Source: Bacteroidota bacterium (GTDB lineage Bacteria > Bacteroidota > Bacteroidia > B-17B0 > Aurantibacillaceae). From it: 64,000 nucleotides of DNA. Positions 45,077-56,386 of the stretch are shown piece after piece. The notes under the pieces are model-generated. The model was not told the origin of the DNA and did not search any database. It was given only the letters and a program-made list of their open reading frames with translations. The first letter of the stretch is position 1. Each line of letters starts with the position of its first letter. The position numbers and the translations under genes were made by a program. Location: positions 124,001 through 188,000 of the forward strand of contig JANYEQ010000006.1 of assembly GCA_025363015.1 (NCBI GenBank), given 5' to 3'.

Positions 45077-45106
45077 GCATCTAAATTAAAAAGAAAGGAG
45101 AAAATT

Positions 45107-45961
<855 letters not shown>

Positions 45962-45979
45962 TCTTTTTTAAATATTTTA

Positions 45980-46009
45980 AAAAAGCCACAACAAACGTTG
46001 TGGCTTTTT
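45980..46009. terminator. Bidirectional intrinsic terminator between tonB and the DUF58 gene
   Basis: AAAAAGCCACAAC pairs with GTTGTGGCTTTTT across an AAAC loop (13 bp), with T runs on both strands. It lies between two convergent stops, 18 bases past tonB and 14 bases past the DUF58 gene. Confidence 0.9.
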
Positions 46010-46022
46010 ATATTAAATGTAT

Positions 46023-46931
46023 TTACAACAAAACGCTGCGTTTAACCAAATAAGTGTATAAAACAGTATCAAAACCTTGGTTAACATCCGCTTCTACAAA
46101 ATCAATTTCAAATTGCCCACATTTTATTTTTAAAGCGTTATTAAAATTTGCTATTTGCTGTTGGTATTGTTGTTTTATTTGTGTGGGGTTTAATTTTATT
46201 TCTTCGCCACTTTCTAAATCAATAAAATGGTAGGGTTTGTTTTCAAATTCAAAATCTAACTCTTTGCTTTTATCTACCACATGAAACAAAACCACTTCGT
46301 GTTTTTTATATTTTAAATGCTGTAACGCCGAAAATAATTGCTCGTTATCAGAATTTGTATCAAACATATCGCTAAAAATTATAACTAACGAGCGCTTATG
46401 TATTACCTCAGCTACTTGGTTTAGCGCGCTTGTAGCATTAGTAGTTGTAGCTTGGGTTTGGTTTTGTAAAAGTTCTTCTAAGGTATTTAGTATTATTTTT
46501 TGGTGCAAAGGGCTTGCCTTAGCGGGATAATGTTTTGTGATTTGATTTTCAAACAAGGTTAAACCAACGGCATCGCGTTGTTGTTTTAATAATTCGCACA
46601 AAGCCGCAGCGGCGTAAACACTAAACGTTAGTTTATTGGTGGCTGTATCCTTTGGAAAAAGCATACTCCCCGAAATATCAATAACAATTTGGCAACGCAA
46701 ATTAGTTTCTTCTTCGTAACGCTTTATAAATAATTTTTCGCTACGAGCAAACAGCTTCCAATCAATATGTCTGGTACTTTCGCCCGCGTTGTATAGCCTA
46801 TGTTCGGCAAACTCTACCGAAAAGCCATGAAAAGGGCTTTTGTGTAAACCTGTAATAAAACCCTCCACCACTTTTTTTGCTAAAAGTTCAAGGTTTTTAA
46901 AGGGTTGTATTTGCGAACTATTTAGCGCCAT
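46023..46931 (-). CDS. DUF58 domain protein (von Willebrand A-like)
   Basis: A 302-residue cytosolic protein with the DUF58 segment RLYNAGESTRHIDWKLFARS near residue 47, then a vWA-type domain with the metal site VIDISGSM near residue 88 and SLVIIFSDMFDT. Such proteins partner MoxR AAA+ ATPases in protein complex maturation; no MoxR is seen within this window. It starts 97 bases before the divergent adhesin gene. Confidence 0.85.
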   Translation of the reverse strand: MALNSSQIQPFKNLELLAKKVVEGFITGLHKSPFHGFSVEFAEHRLYNAGESTRHIDWKLFARSEKLFIKRYEEETNLRCQIVIDISGSMLFPKDTATNKLTFSVYAAAALCELLKQQRDAVGLTLFENQITKHYPAKASPLHQKIILNTLEELLQNQTQATTTNATSALNQVAEVIHKRSLVIIFSDMFDTNSDNEQLFSALQHLKYKKHEVVLFHVVDKSKELDFEFENKPYHFIDLESGEEIKLNPTQIKQQYQQQIANFNNALKIKCGQFEIDFVEADVNQGFDTVLYTYLVKRSVLL

Positions 46932-47028
46932 TTTTGCCTAAAAATACTACCTTTTTGTGTTAAAAAACGCTAATTACAGTTTTTTTTATTATATTCGTAG
47001 AGTTATTTAAAATTTTTAAGCCCAAAAT

Positions 47029-50000
47029 ATGATAAAATATTTACTTTCTTTTTTATTTATTTGCGTCCTTTTTTTTAAACCCAATGCCCAAGTTGATACA
47101 AGCTTTTGGTTTGTAGCCCCTGATATTTCGGCAACAATGGGGCAATCGCCCATAAATTTACACATTCAAACTTACTCTCAGGCAGCTACAGTGTATGTAC
47201 GGCAACCTGCTAATTTGGGCGGTGTAAATGCTACATTAACCATTCCTGCCAATTCTATTTCGGTGTTAAACTTAACAGCTTCTATTACTGCTGTAGAAAG
47301 TGCTCCAACAAATACTATTTCTAATAAAGGAATTTATATTAGCGCTACAGATAATGTATCGGCATACTATACCATTGGTGCAGGAAACAATAAAGAAATG
47401 ATTAGCCTTAAAGGGCAGCGCGCCAAAGGGATAGATTTTTATATGCCTGTGCCCACTACACTTTTATCGGTTACAACCGTTACCGATGCAGGCGTTGGGT
47501 TTGATATAGTGGCTACAAATACGGGTACTACTACTGTTTTAATTACGCCACGCGCAGCTTGTATTGGACATGCAAAAAACGTAACCTTTGCGGTATCATT
47601 AACGCAGGGGCAAACTTTTTCTATGAAAGACAATGGCGTTGTTAATCCTAGCCAATTAGCGGGTTCTATTGTTTCGGCTGATAAACCTATTGCTGTTACT
47701 TTAAGCGGAGCCGTTCGAACCATCACCTCATGCCCATCGTATTTTACCGATCAAATTACTACCAGTGATAATGTTGGGAAAGATTACGTAATTATTAAGG
47801 GCGAAGCTACGACGGATGTGGCCTACATTTTAGCTTCTGTAAACTCCACCAGCTTAGCAATAACAAATGCTACAGGTACTGTAAATTGGCTCATTAATAG
47901 TGGCGAAACGTATTCGGTAAATATTACATCGCTTACCTACATTAAAACCGATAAGCCAGTGTATGTAATGCATGTAAGTGGTTATGGCTGTAAGTTAAGC
48001 GGGGCGCAAGTTACACCAGCCTATTGTGCGGGGTCGTACACTACAAACTTTACGCGTTTAAGTACCGATTCGTTAAATTTAAATTTATACACGCGTGCAG
48101 GGTACCAAAGTACGTTTACACTAACAAGCAATGGCTCGCCTCTTACTATTTCGCCCGCTAGTTTTACCACGGTGCCAGGTACAAGTGGCGTTTTAGTGGC
48201 CGCACGATTATATTTTCCTACATCTGCAATTGCTGTGGGTTCGCATAATGTTTTAAAAAACAGTCAAGATATTTTTGGTTTAAGTGTTCATAATGGAGGC
48301 ACAGCTGGCGGTAGCGCTTACGCCTATACAACCGAATTTGGTATTAGCACAATTGTAAAAGCAAATGCCTTGCCAACAGCCACAATATGTTCAAACACAT
48401 CGTTTAACCTAAATGGTTTTGTGGGTGGTGGTCCAATTACTGGAAATTGGTCGTTTAATGGTTTTGGCTCTTTATCTGCGCCTAGTACCTCTATAACAAA
48501 TAATGTGTATACACCAAGCCCAATAGACACCAGTATAAAATCACCTCCAAGTCTTATTGGCGGGGTTGTAAACATTGTATTAACTACAACGGGTATTTGC
48601 CCTAATAAATCAGATACTTTAAAACTATATGTAAAACAAGCACCAATTGTTACTGCTGGCACAGCTTCTACTATTTGTTCAAACAACCCAACTGTTCAAC
48701 TTAACGGAAATGTAATTGGAGCAACAACACAAGGAATTTGGAGTGTTGTGGCGCCAGCAAACGGCTCGTTTGCCCCCAGTCCTTCGGTTCTTACGGCCTC
48801 TTATATTACTTCGAATAGCGACACCGCACTTAATGTTATAAAAATTGTACTCACCAGTACTAATAACGCAGGTTGTAATGCCGTTACAGATACCATTAAA
48901 ATTACAATGAACCATGCGCCCATTGTCACCTCAAGCCTAATAAAACCAATTTTAAAGTGTGCTAACAATCCTACCGTGTATTTAAGTGGTACTGTAAGCG
49001 GTACTACTACCAGCACTGGTAAATGGACAACCACAGGAACGGGTATTTTTAATCCTAATAATTTATCGTTAATATGTAACTACCTGCCTAGTGCTAGCGA
49101 TATTGCTGCCGGAAGTGTAAGAATTAAACTTGAAAGCACCAATAATTTACAATGTAAAAAAGTACAAGATAGTGTTACCGTTATTTTTACTCAGCCCGTT
49201 ACCGTTAATGTTGGAGTAGATGTAAATAGTTGTAAAAATTATCCTATAACTCCTTTAAACGCCGCAATTACTGGCACAGCAACCAACACAGGTATTTGGT
49301 ATGGCGGTTCGGGTACATTTACAAATTCAAATACGGCTTTAACCCCTACTTACATTGCCACCGCTGGCGAAGTAGCAACCGGCTTTGTAATATTAACATT
49401 TAGCACAACCAATAATGGGCTTTGTAATGGTGTATCTGATCAAATTAGAATAGATTATAGGAATAAACCAACCGCTAACTTTAATGTTGGGCCAGTGTGT
49501 TTAAATCAAGGCAGTGTGTTTAACAACGGTTCGGTTGATCCATCAGGTGCAGGAATTACAACAAATAATTGGAGTTTTGGCGACGGTGGTACCTCAGCAA
49601 CTATAAACACAACAAACACCTACTCAACATCTGGTACGTTTACATCACAATTAATTGTTATAAACGGTTATGGTTGTAGAGATACAATTCGTAAAACAGT
49701 TACTGTTTATCCTTTGCCAACACCAAGTATGCAGGTAACTCGCGCTTGTAGTGGGGCTTCGTTACAAATTAATTTTGTTGATTTATCAAGCGTTTCTCCG
49801 CCTAGTATCATACCAACATTGGGCGGTTATTTTTGGGATTTAGGCGGTTTTGGTTCAGCGGTAACTAAAGATACTTCGGTTGTTTTTCCTAATCAAGGGC
49901 TTTACAGCATTACCCATATTGTTACAACCAATTATGGTTGTAGTGCTACAATTACCCAACCAGTAAACATTACACCTGTTCCTTCGGCATCATTTATTCC

Positions 50001-50508
50001 GGTATATAATAACACACAGGGTTTGGTATCTGATGTTAGTTTTACCGACTTATCTATTTCTGCCATAAATTGGTTTTGGAATTTAGGAAACGGTTTGGTA
50101 AGTAACCAGCAAAACCCAAGCACAAGCTACACTGCAAATGGCACCTACACCGTATCGCTAACCATTGCCGATGCCTTTGGTTGTTCAAATACTTTTACTT
50201 CTACTGTAAAAATTTCAAACGTTGTATCGGAGATTACGCAGCTAATCCCCAACATTATTTCGCCTAATAACGATGGTAAAAATGACATTTGGCGTTTAGA
50301 TTTTATTAATGTGTATTTCCCTAATGCTGAAATTGAAATTTATAACCGCTGGGGCGAACAATTATTTAAAAGTACAGGTTACTCAAATGCTTGGGACGGT
50401 AGCTACAAAGGCAATGCCTTGCCAGTAGGCGCTTACTTTTACACCATTAAGTTAAACGACCCAAAAATAACCGAAGTTTATAAAGGAACCATAACACTTA
50501 TAAAATAA
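47029..50508 (+). CDS. Giant surface protein with IgGFc-binding-like, PKD and T9SS type B sorting domains
   Basis: A 1159-residue secreted protein. Signal peptide ends near KPNAQ (residue 21). Residues 22-445 resemble an IgGFc-binding-type N-terminal domain: DTSFWFVAPDISA, VSADKPIAVTLSG, FTDQITTSDNVGKDYVIIKG. Repeats of about 85-90 residues follow, each opening with a cysteine and ending in an LKSTNN-type strand (near 530-820), then PKD domains with NWSFGDGGT and FWDLGGF cores (near 830-1070). The last 90 residues are a type B gliding-motility sorting domain (IISPNNDGKNDIW ... NRWGEQLFKS). It is probably an adhesin exported by T9SS. Confidence 0.85.
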   Translation: MIKYLLSFLFICVLFFKPNAQVDTSFWFVAPDISATMGQSPINLHIQTYSQAATVYVRQPANLGGVNATLTIPANSISVLNLTASITAVESAPTNTISNKGIYISATDNVSAYYTIGAGNNKEMISLKGQRAKGIDFYMPVPTTLLSVTTVTDAGVGFDIVATNTGTTTVLITPRAACIGHAKNVTFAVSLTQGQTFSMKDNGVVNPSQLAGSIVSADKPIAVTLSGAVRTITSCPSYFTDQITTSDNVGKDYVIIKGEATTDVAYILASVNSTSLAITNATGTVNWLINSGETYSVNITSLTYIKTDKPVYVMHVSGYGCKLSGAQVTPAYCAGSYTTNFTRLSTDSLNLNLYTRAGYQSTFTLTSNGSPLTISPASFTTVPGTSGVLVAARLYFPTSAIAVGSHNVLKNSQDIFGLSVHNGGTAGGSAYAYTTEFGISTIVKANALPTATICSNTSFNLNGFVGGGPITGNWSFNGFGSLSAPSTSITNNVYTPSPIDTSIKSPPSLIGGVVNIVLTTTGICPNKSDTLKLYVKQAPIVTAGTASTICSNNPTVQLNGNVIGATTQGIWSVVAPANGSFAPSPSVLTASYITSNSDTALNVIKIVLTSTNNAGCNAVTDTIKITMNHAPIVTSSLIKPILKCANNPTVYLSGTVSGTTTSTGKWTTTGTGIFNPNNLSLICNYLPSASDIAAGSVRIKLESTNNLQCKKVQDSVTVIFTQPVTVNVGVDVNSCKNYPITPLNAAITGTATNTGIWYGGSGTFTNSNTALTPTYIATAGEVATGFVILTFSTTNNGLCNGVSDQIRIDYRNKPTANFNVGPVCLNQGSVFNNGSVDPSGAGITTNNWSFGDGGTSATINTTNTYSTSGTFTSQLIVINGYGCRDTIRKTVTVYPLPTPSMQVTRACSGASLQINFVDLSSVSPPSIIPTLGGYFWDLGGFGSAVTKDTSVVFPNQGLYSITHIVTTNYGCSATITQPVNITPVPSASFIPVYNNTQGLVSDVSFTDLSISAINWFWNLGNGLVSNQQNPSTSYTANGTYTVSLTIADAFGCSNTFTSTVKISNVVSEITQLIPNIISPNNDGKNDIWRLDFINVYFPNAEIEIYNRWGEQLFKSTGYSNAWDGSYKGNALPVGAYFYTIKLNDPKITEVYKGTITLIK

Positions 50509-50512
50509 TTTT

Positions 50513-51517
50513 ATGACTCTTAAAAAATATATAGTATACCTTTTACTGGTGTTTGCAACCATTACACAGGCGCAACAACAAACGCTATTTACAAATATTT
50601 TAGTTAACCAGTATTTGTACAACCCTGCTTATGCTGGTGCCTTTAAGGGTAAACAATTTAACATGGGGTATCGTCAACAATGGGCGGGCTTTGATGGCGC
50701 ACCAAAAACATTTATGTTAAGTGGTTATGGCACTTTAAAAAAGAAACCCAACATGGCTTTAGGGGGTTTAATTACCAACGATAAAAGTGGCTTGTTGCAA
50801 CGCACTTCTTTTTATGCTTCTTATAGTTATCATTTAAAACTTAATAAAAATGTAAACTTAGGCTTTGGTGTATCTGTTGGTGGGGTGCAATACAATGTTA
50901 AAAATTACGATGCCCGCCCTTACGATGCTGACGATGCTTTTTTAAAAAATAATATTTTAAATGCCAATGCGTTTGATGCTAATGCTGGTTTATATTTATA
51001 CAGTAAAAAATTCTTTTTTGGAGCCAGTAGCCAACAAATATCCAACTCTAAAATATATTGGAACAACACCATTGGGCACCTAACACCACACGTGTATATT
51101 TATACAGGCTATAATTTTACCTTAGATAAAAAGAAAGAATGGGTAGTACAACCATCGGCGCTGGTGCGTTTTAACAACCCTGTGCCTTACCAGTTAGAAT
51201 TTAATTTAAAAACCATTTATAAAGAGCAATATTGGATTGGCGTTTCGTATCGCTTACAATCAACCGCAAGTTTTTTAGTGGGGGTTAATATTAACAAACA
51301 ATTTGGCGTGGCTTATGCCTATGATTATTCGTTAACAGCTTTGCAAAAATACAGTAATGGTAGCCACGAAATAATGTTGAGCTATGCCATTGCTGCTAAA
51401 AAAGCCAAAACCGCTAGCGACAAGGTACAAGATGCCGACGAGGAGGAATTTAACAACATTGATAACAGTATTAAATCAAACTTAAAAAACAAAAAGAAAG
51501 ATGAAGACAAAAAATAA
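50513..51517 (+). CDS. PorP/SprF-family type IX secretion outer-membrane protein, copy 1
   Basis: A 334-residue beta-barrel protein with a signal peptide (TITQAQ) and the family start NQYLYNPAYAGAF near residue 35, then an outer-membrane barrel with GYRQQWAGFDGAPKTFMLS. The last 40 residues are a charged tail (KDADEEEF ... KKDEDKK) not present in copy 2. PorP/SprF proteins pair with type B-sorted substrates and help fix them at the cell surface. It begins 4 bases after the adhesin and overlaps the next gene by 17 bases. Confidence 0.87.
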   Translation: MTLKKYIVYLLLVFATITQAQQQTLFTNILVNQYLYNPAYAGAFKGKQFNMGYRQQWAGFDGAPKTFMLSGYGTLKKKPNMALGGLITNDKSGLLQRTSFYASYSYHLKLNKNVNLGFGVSVGGVQYNVKNYDARPYDADDAFLKNNILNANAFDANAGLYLYSKKFFFGASSQQISNSKIYWNNTIGHLTPHVYIYTGYNFTLDKKKEWVVQPSALVRFNNPVPYQLEFNLKTIYKEQYWIGVSYRLQSTASFLVGVNINKQFGVAYAYDYSLTALQKYSNGSHEIMLSYAIAAKKAKTASDKVQDADEEEFNNIDNSIKSNLKNKKKDEDKK

Positions 51518-54500
51518 ACTCAGCTTTTTATTGTTATTTTTTTTATTAAAAGTAACGGTTTCCTTTGCCCAAATTGATACCACATTTTGGTTTGCAGCCC
51601 CTTGGGTAACCCCCGACCACTGGTGGAAAGATAATTATGTGGTACACATATCTACCTTTAATACGCCAAGCACACAGGTTAGATTAAGGCAACCTGGTGC
51701 AATTGGCCCTAATAAATACGATACAACTATTAACATACCCGCTAACTCAAACTTTGATTATATTTTTTGGAGAGATAAATTAGCAAGCCCTACAAACTTA
51801 GCTTTTGATTCGTTAGAGGTTAGACCAGCAAATACCGTATTGCCTTATGGTCTTTATATTTCAGCAACATCAAACGTTACTATTGTTTATGATGTAATTA
51901 CACGCCCAACAAATTTTTATAATCCTGAAACTTTTTCGTTAAAAGGTAGTAACGGCTTGGGTTTAGAGTTTGTTTGCCCTTTTCAAACCAAATGGAATAA
52001 CCAAACCCTTGGTGGAGATTTAAATGGCGATGCCATAGTTACCCAACCAAAACAACAAATAAACATTGTAGCCTCAAAGCCAAATACCGTAGTGTGGATT
52101 ACCCCAAAGTGTAATGTAGTTGGGCATTTGGCCAATGTTACGTATAGCATTTTGTTACCTGGCTATGGTAGTGCTTATACCATAGAAAACTCAGTACAAA
52201 ATACTACTGCCGCAGGAAATAATTTATCAGGTACTATTGTAGTGGCAGATAAGCCCATTTCGGTAACCGTTGCCGATGATTCGGTAGCTGGAGTTACCGG
52301 TTGTTATGATTTAATGGGCGACCAAATTGTGCCAGTAGATGTTGTAGGACGAAATTATATTTTAAACAAAGGGTATATGAACGCCCCTGAACCAGAAGGC
52401 GCCTATGTTGTAGCAACAAAAAACTTTACAAAACTTACTATTAATGATGGTGTTACCACCACAACCTTAATGAATAAAGGTGATACCTACCATTATAAAA
52501 CAACACAACCCTTAACTTATATTAATGCCGATCAAAATGTGTATTGTTTGCATGCATCGGGTACTGGCTGTGAGTTAGGCGAAGCCTTATTGCCACCCTT
52601 AGAATGTGCGGGCTCAAACCTAGTAACGTTTTCGCGCACAAACAACCAAGGTTTTTATTTAAACATATTATGTAAAAATGGTTCTCAAGGCACATTTACA
52701 TTAAATAACGCTGCTGGTACAGTTACCATTCCTATTACAGCTGCTAACTTTACCTTTACGCCTGGCACATCTACTTTAACACCTGGTGGGTATTATGGTG
52801 GGCAATTAAATTTATCAAACATTGCCACCTTGCCAATAGGTTCTTACACAGTTTATAACCCAACCGACGTGTTTGCTTTGGGTATTTTTGGCGGAAACGC
52901 CAGTACTGGTGGTTTGTTTCACTACCTATCTTCTTTTTTAAGAAAGCCTGTGGTGGTTGCTCAACAAAGTGTACAAATTTGCGCAAGCCCTACTGCATCT
53001 GTAATGTTAACAGGTACAGTAAGTGGTGGTGCAAGCACGGGCACATGGTCAACCAGTGTTGGCAGTGGCGCATTTGGTGCTTATACCTCAACATCTAATA
53101 TTGTTTCAATACCTTATTTTTTATCCCTGGCCGATACCTTATTAAGCAGCATACCCTTTACACTAACCGCAACCGATATTTGTAATAATAAATATAGCGA
53201 TATAGTAACGGTATTTATTAACCAACGTCCAAAAGTGCAAGTGGGTAGTGGCATTAGTTTGTGTAAAAATAATTTAATGCCTATTTCGTTAACGGGTACT
53301 GTAAGTAATGCTGCGGGCGGCAGTTGGAGCGGTGGAAGCGGTACCTTTGGTTCACCGGTACCAAATACAGTTTATAATGCAGGGCCAGGAGATTTATCGG
53401 CAGGTGTAATTACACTTACCTTGACAAGTGCTGGGCCAAACCCAGGATGTTTAAATGCCTCAAAAACAATTACCATTAATTTTGTTAATCCGCCAGTAGT
53501 TAATGCGGGGGCAGATATTACAGCATGTACAAATTCACAATCGGTAACTTTAAACGGTAATGTAACCGGCATAACCAATACGGGTATTTGGACAACAAGT
53601 GGAACCGGCTTATTTAATCCTAATAATGCTACCTCAAATGCTGTGTATTTATTTAGTGCTTCTGATTTATCATTAACCTCAATAACATTTACATTAAGCT
53701 CAACTAATAATAGTTTGTGCGCCGCCTCTAAAGATTATATGCAAATAAACATTATACCAAAACCATTTGTTGCAGCGCCAGCAAATTTTACAGTTTGTGC
53801 AAGTGCAGGCGCAGTGGTTTTAACGGGTACCGTAGGGGGCTCGGCTACTTCTGGTAATTGGTCTACCTCAAATGGTACTGGTGCTTTTACAGCATCGCCA
53901 CCTTCAAGCGCCACGTATTCATTAAGCCAAAACGATACCATTGCCGGTAATGTACAGTTTTATTTAAGTTCAAGTGGTGGTATTTGCCCCATTGAAAAAG
54001 ATTCGACAAAAATTACCATACAAAAAGCACCCAACATAAGTATTACCACTAATAGTATAACTATTTGTAAAAACGCGCCTATCACTTTAACCGCTAATAT
54101 TGTAGGGGGTACTAGTTACACGTGGGTAGCCCAAAGTAGTTCAACGGGTTCGTTTATTACGCCAGGCCCTTCAGGGGCACTCAATCCCACTCTTTCAACT
54201 GTGTTTTCTCAATTTAGCCCCAGTGCTTCAGATATTACAGGAGGAGGCTTAACCTTTACACTATTAATAAGTAATCCACCTTGTGCGCCCAGCCAAAAAA
54301 CAGTTGTTGCCACTTTTATTCCCGCACCTAAGGCCTTATTTAACTTTCCAAATATAGGAAGATGTTTGGGTTCTTCTATACCATTTACAAACGCTAGTTT
54401 ACCAAATGGAGCTGCGCCATTAACCTATAGTTGGAATTTTGGCGCTACCACCAACTCTACCTCTGCCGAATCGATTGCACAAAACCCAATTTATACCTAC

Positions 54501-55379
54501 ACTAGTTTAGGTAATAATGGTTTTGTGGTTACGCTTACCGTAACAGGCACCAACAATTGTCCAGATACGGTTAGCAGACGTATTAAAATTTATCCTTTAC
54601 CAATTGCAAACTTTACAGTAACAAGTGGTTGCCAGGGCATTAATACTATTTTTCAAAACTTATCTATTGTTCCTCTTAATGGTGGTTCGGTTACAGCAAT
54701 GAGTTGGAATTTTGGTGATCCGAAACCAATATTAAACACTGGCTTAACCTATACTGTAAGCCATATTTACGATAATGCAGGTCCTTATAATGCTGTACTC
54801 ACCGTATCTACCAACTTAGGTTGTACAAGCAGTACTTTAGTGCCCATAAACATAAACCCAAAACCTAAGGCAGAGTTTGGTATGACAAATAACCCAACCG
54901 TTGCACAAGAACCTGTATATTTTTCAGACTTTAGTACCCCAACTGGTGCTATTACAAATTGGTCGTGGAATTTTGGCGACGAACTTTCAGGCAGTGGTAA
55001 TGCTCCAACCCACAGTTATGCAGGCCCAGGTATATATATAATAAAATTAACCGTTAGCGATGCCAATGGTTGCAGCGATACTACCAGCCGAACAATTGAA
55101 GTTACCTTGCTGCCACAAGTACCAACAGGCTTTTCGCCAAATAAAGATAATAACAACGATTTATTGTTTGTAAAAGGTGGGCCATTTCAAAAAATGTTGT
55201 TTAGGGTATATAACAATTGGGGCGAATTATTATTTGAAACTACCGACCAAACTAAAGGCTGGGACGGTACAAAAAATGGTGTGGAACAACCCGTAGGCGT
55301 ATATGTTTGGACCTTAGAGGCCGACCTTTATAACAACAGGCAAGCTAAAAAAAATGGAGACGTAACGTTAATTAGATAA
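51501..55379 (+). CDS. Giant surface protein with IgGFc-binding-like, PKD and T9SS type B sorting domains, paralogue
   Basis: A 1292-residue relative of the protein at 47029. Signal peptide ends near SFAQ (residue 24), then DTTFWFAAPWVTPDHWW, the ADKPISVTVADDS and GDQIVPVDVVGRNYILNKGY segments of the IgGFc-binding-like domain (to about residue 475), cysteine-started repeats of about 85-90 residues (SVQICASPTASV, VQVGSGISLCKN, NAGADITACTN and others), PKD domains (YSWNFGATTNS, MSWNFGDPKP, WSWNFGDELS), and a type B sorting domain (FSPNKDNNNDLLFV ... NNWGELLFET). The two share domain order throughout, but sequence is clearly diverged. The first 17 bases overlap the PorP gene. Confidence 0.85.
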   Translation: MKTKNKLSFLLLFFLLKVTVSFAQIDTTFWFAAPWVTPDHWWKDNYVVHISTFNTPSTQVRLRQPGAIGPNKYDTTINIPANSNFDYIFWRDKLASPTNLAFDSLEVRPANTVLPYGLYISATSNVTIVYDVITRPTNFYNPETFSLKGSNGLGLEFVCPFQTKWNNQTLGGDLNGDAIVTQPKQQINIVASKPNTVVWITPKCNVVGHLANVTYSILLPGYGSAYTIENSVQNTTAAGNNLSGTIVVADKPISVTVADDSVAGVTGCYDLMGDQIVPVDVVGRNYILNKGYMNAPEPEGAYVVATKNFTKLTINDGVTTTTLMNKGDTYHYKTTQPLTYINADQNVYCLHASGTGCELGEALLPPLECAGSNLVTFSRTNNQGFYLNILCKNGSQGTFTLNNAAGTVTIPITAANFTFTPGTSTLTPGGYYGGQLNLSNIATLPIGSYTVYNPTDVFALGIFGGNASTGGLFHYLSSFLRKPVVVAQQSVQICASPTASVMLTGTVSGGASTGTWSTSVGSGAFGAYTSTSNIVSIPYFLSLADTLLSSIPFTLTATDICNNKYSDIVTVFINQRPKVQVGSGISLCKNNLMPISLTGTVSNAAGGSWSGGSGTFGSPVPNTVYNAGPGDLSAGVITLTLTSAGPNPGCLNASKTITINFVNPPVVNAGADITACTNSQSVTLNGNVTGITNTGIWTTSGTGLFNPNNATSNAVYLFSASDLSLTSITFTLSSTNNSLCAASKDYMQINIIPKPFVAAPANFTVCASAGAVVLTGTVGGSATSGNWSTSNGTGAFTASPPSSATYSLSQNDTIAGNVQFYLSSSGGICPIEKDSTKITIQKAPNISITTNSITICKNAPITLTANIVGGTSYTWVAQSSSTGSFITPGPSGALNPTLSTVFSQFSPSASDITGGGLTFTLLISNPPCAPSQKTVVATFIPAPKALFNFPNIGRCLGSSIPFTNASLPNGAAPLTYSWNFGATTNSTSAESIAQNPIYTYTSLGNNGFVVTLTVTGTNNCPDTVSRRIKIYPLPIANFTVTSGCQGINTIFQNLSIVPLNGGSVTAMSWNFGDPKPILNTGLTYTVSHIYDNAGPYNAVLTVSTNLGCTSSTLVPININPKPKAEFGMTNNPTVAQEPVYFSDFSTPTGAITNWSWNFGDELSGSGNAPTHSYAGPGIYIIKLTVSDANGCSDTTSRTIEVTLLPQVPTGFSPNKDNNNDLLFVKGGPFQKMLFRVYNNWGELLFETTDQTKGWDGTKNGVEQPVGVYVWTLEADLYNNRQAKKNGDVTLIR

Positions 55380-55381
55380 AA

Positions 55382-56377
55382 ATGAGAAAACTAAAAAAAT
55401 ACAGCTTAATTGCTATGCTATGCTTAGTTGGAATTTTGCGTGCGCAAGATTTTCATTTAAGCTTATACGATGCCGCCCCCTTATTTTTAAACCCTGCCAT
55501 GACGGGTTTAGTAGATGGTAAAATGCGTTTTCATGCGCATTACCGCAACCAGTGGAATGCCGTTGCCTACAAACCATTTACTACAGCCCTAGTGAGTTTT
55601 GATATACCAAAAGGTAAATGGGGTTATGGTGGCCAAATAAGTAATATGCGTGCAGGTTTTGGAAATTATAATGTGTTTCAAGCATTGGCATCTGTAAGTT
55701 ATGCCGTACCATTAGATAAAAACCGATACCATAATTTATCATTAGGTTTACAAGGAGGTTTTACTCAAAAACGTATTGAATATCAAATTTTAAGTTTTGA
55801 TAACCAATGGAGCACACAAGATGGTGGAAGTTTTAATAGTAGCATCAATAATAACGAAAAATTTCAGGGGCAAGCACAGTTTCAAGAAGTGGTAAATTTT
55901 GGTGCCTTATATTACTATGGTAAACAGCAATCGCGTATTAATCCCTTTTTGGGCCTAAGTGCTTTTAATTTAACTCGCCCTAAAGAAACTTTTTATGGAA
56001 GCGACAACCGTTTACCAATGCGCTTTTATGCTCATGCAGGTGTACGTATTAATGTAAGCGAATTATTATACTTTACACCTAAAGTTTTATTTTATAACCA
56101 AGGTAACATTACCCAACAAACAATTGCTGTTGATGCTGGTTACTTTTTTAAAGGCGAGCGCTTTTATGCTTTAGCGGGTTTTATAGTACGTCCTAACGAT
56201 GCAAGCATTGCCTATATTGGCTTTAGAAAAGATAATTACATAGCAAAATTAGGATACGATTTTAACCAATCAAGTTTAAAAGGTACAAGTAAAGCCCGCG
56301 GTGCGTTTGAAATATCATTAACCTATATGGGTAAAAAATCTAAAAACCAAGATGTAAAAAATTGTCCACGTTTGTAA
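55382..56377 (+). CDS. PorP/SprF-family type IX secretion outer-membrane protein, copy 2
   Basis: A 331-residue barrel protein: signal peptide (ILRAQ near residue 21), DAAPLFLNPAMTGLVDG, HYRNQWNAVAYKPFTTALVSFD, and repeated amphipathic strands to YIGFRKDNYIAKLGYDF near the end. It starts 2 bases after the second adhesin and is the partner PorP of that gene by position. It lacks the acidic tail of copy 1. Confidence 0.87.
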   Translation: MRKLKKYSLIAMLCLVGILRAQDFHLSLYDAAPLFLNPAMTGLVDGKMRFHAHYRNQWNAVAYKPFTTALVSFDIPKGKWGYGGQISNMRAGFGNYNVFQALASVSYAVPLDKNRYHNLSLGLQGGFTQKRIEYQILSFDNQWSTQDGGSFNSSINNNEKFQGQAQFQEVVNFGALYYYGKQQSRINPFLGLSAFNLTRPKETFYGSDNRLPMRFYAHAGVRINVSELLYFTPKVLFYNQGNITQQTIAVDAGYFFKGERFYALAGFIVRPNDASIAYIGFRKDNYIAKLGYDFNQSSLKGTSKARGAFEISLTYMGKKSKNQDVKNCPRL

Positions 56378-56386
56378 TAAAAATTT

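Noticed and set aside
46990-46997. TATATTCG before the first adhesin as a promoter box
   Set aside because: It deviates from TAnnTTTG and the nearest TTTG is about 32 bases upstream, outside usual spacing; the same motif near 42132 is equally unsure.
48324-48686. 120-codon open frame antisense to the first adhesin
   Set aside because: Overlaps a clear repeat/PKD region; no independent coding signal.
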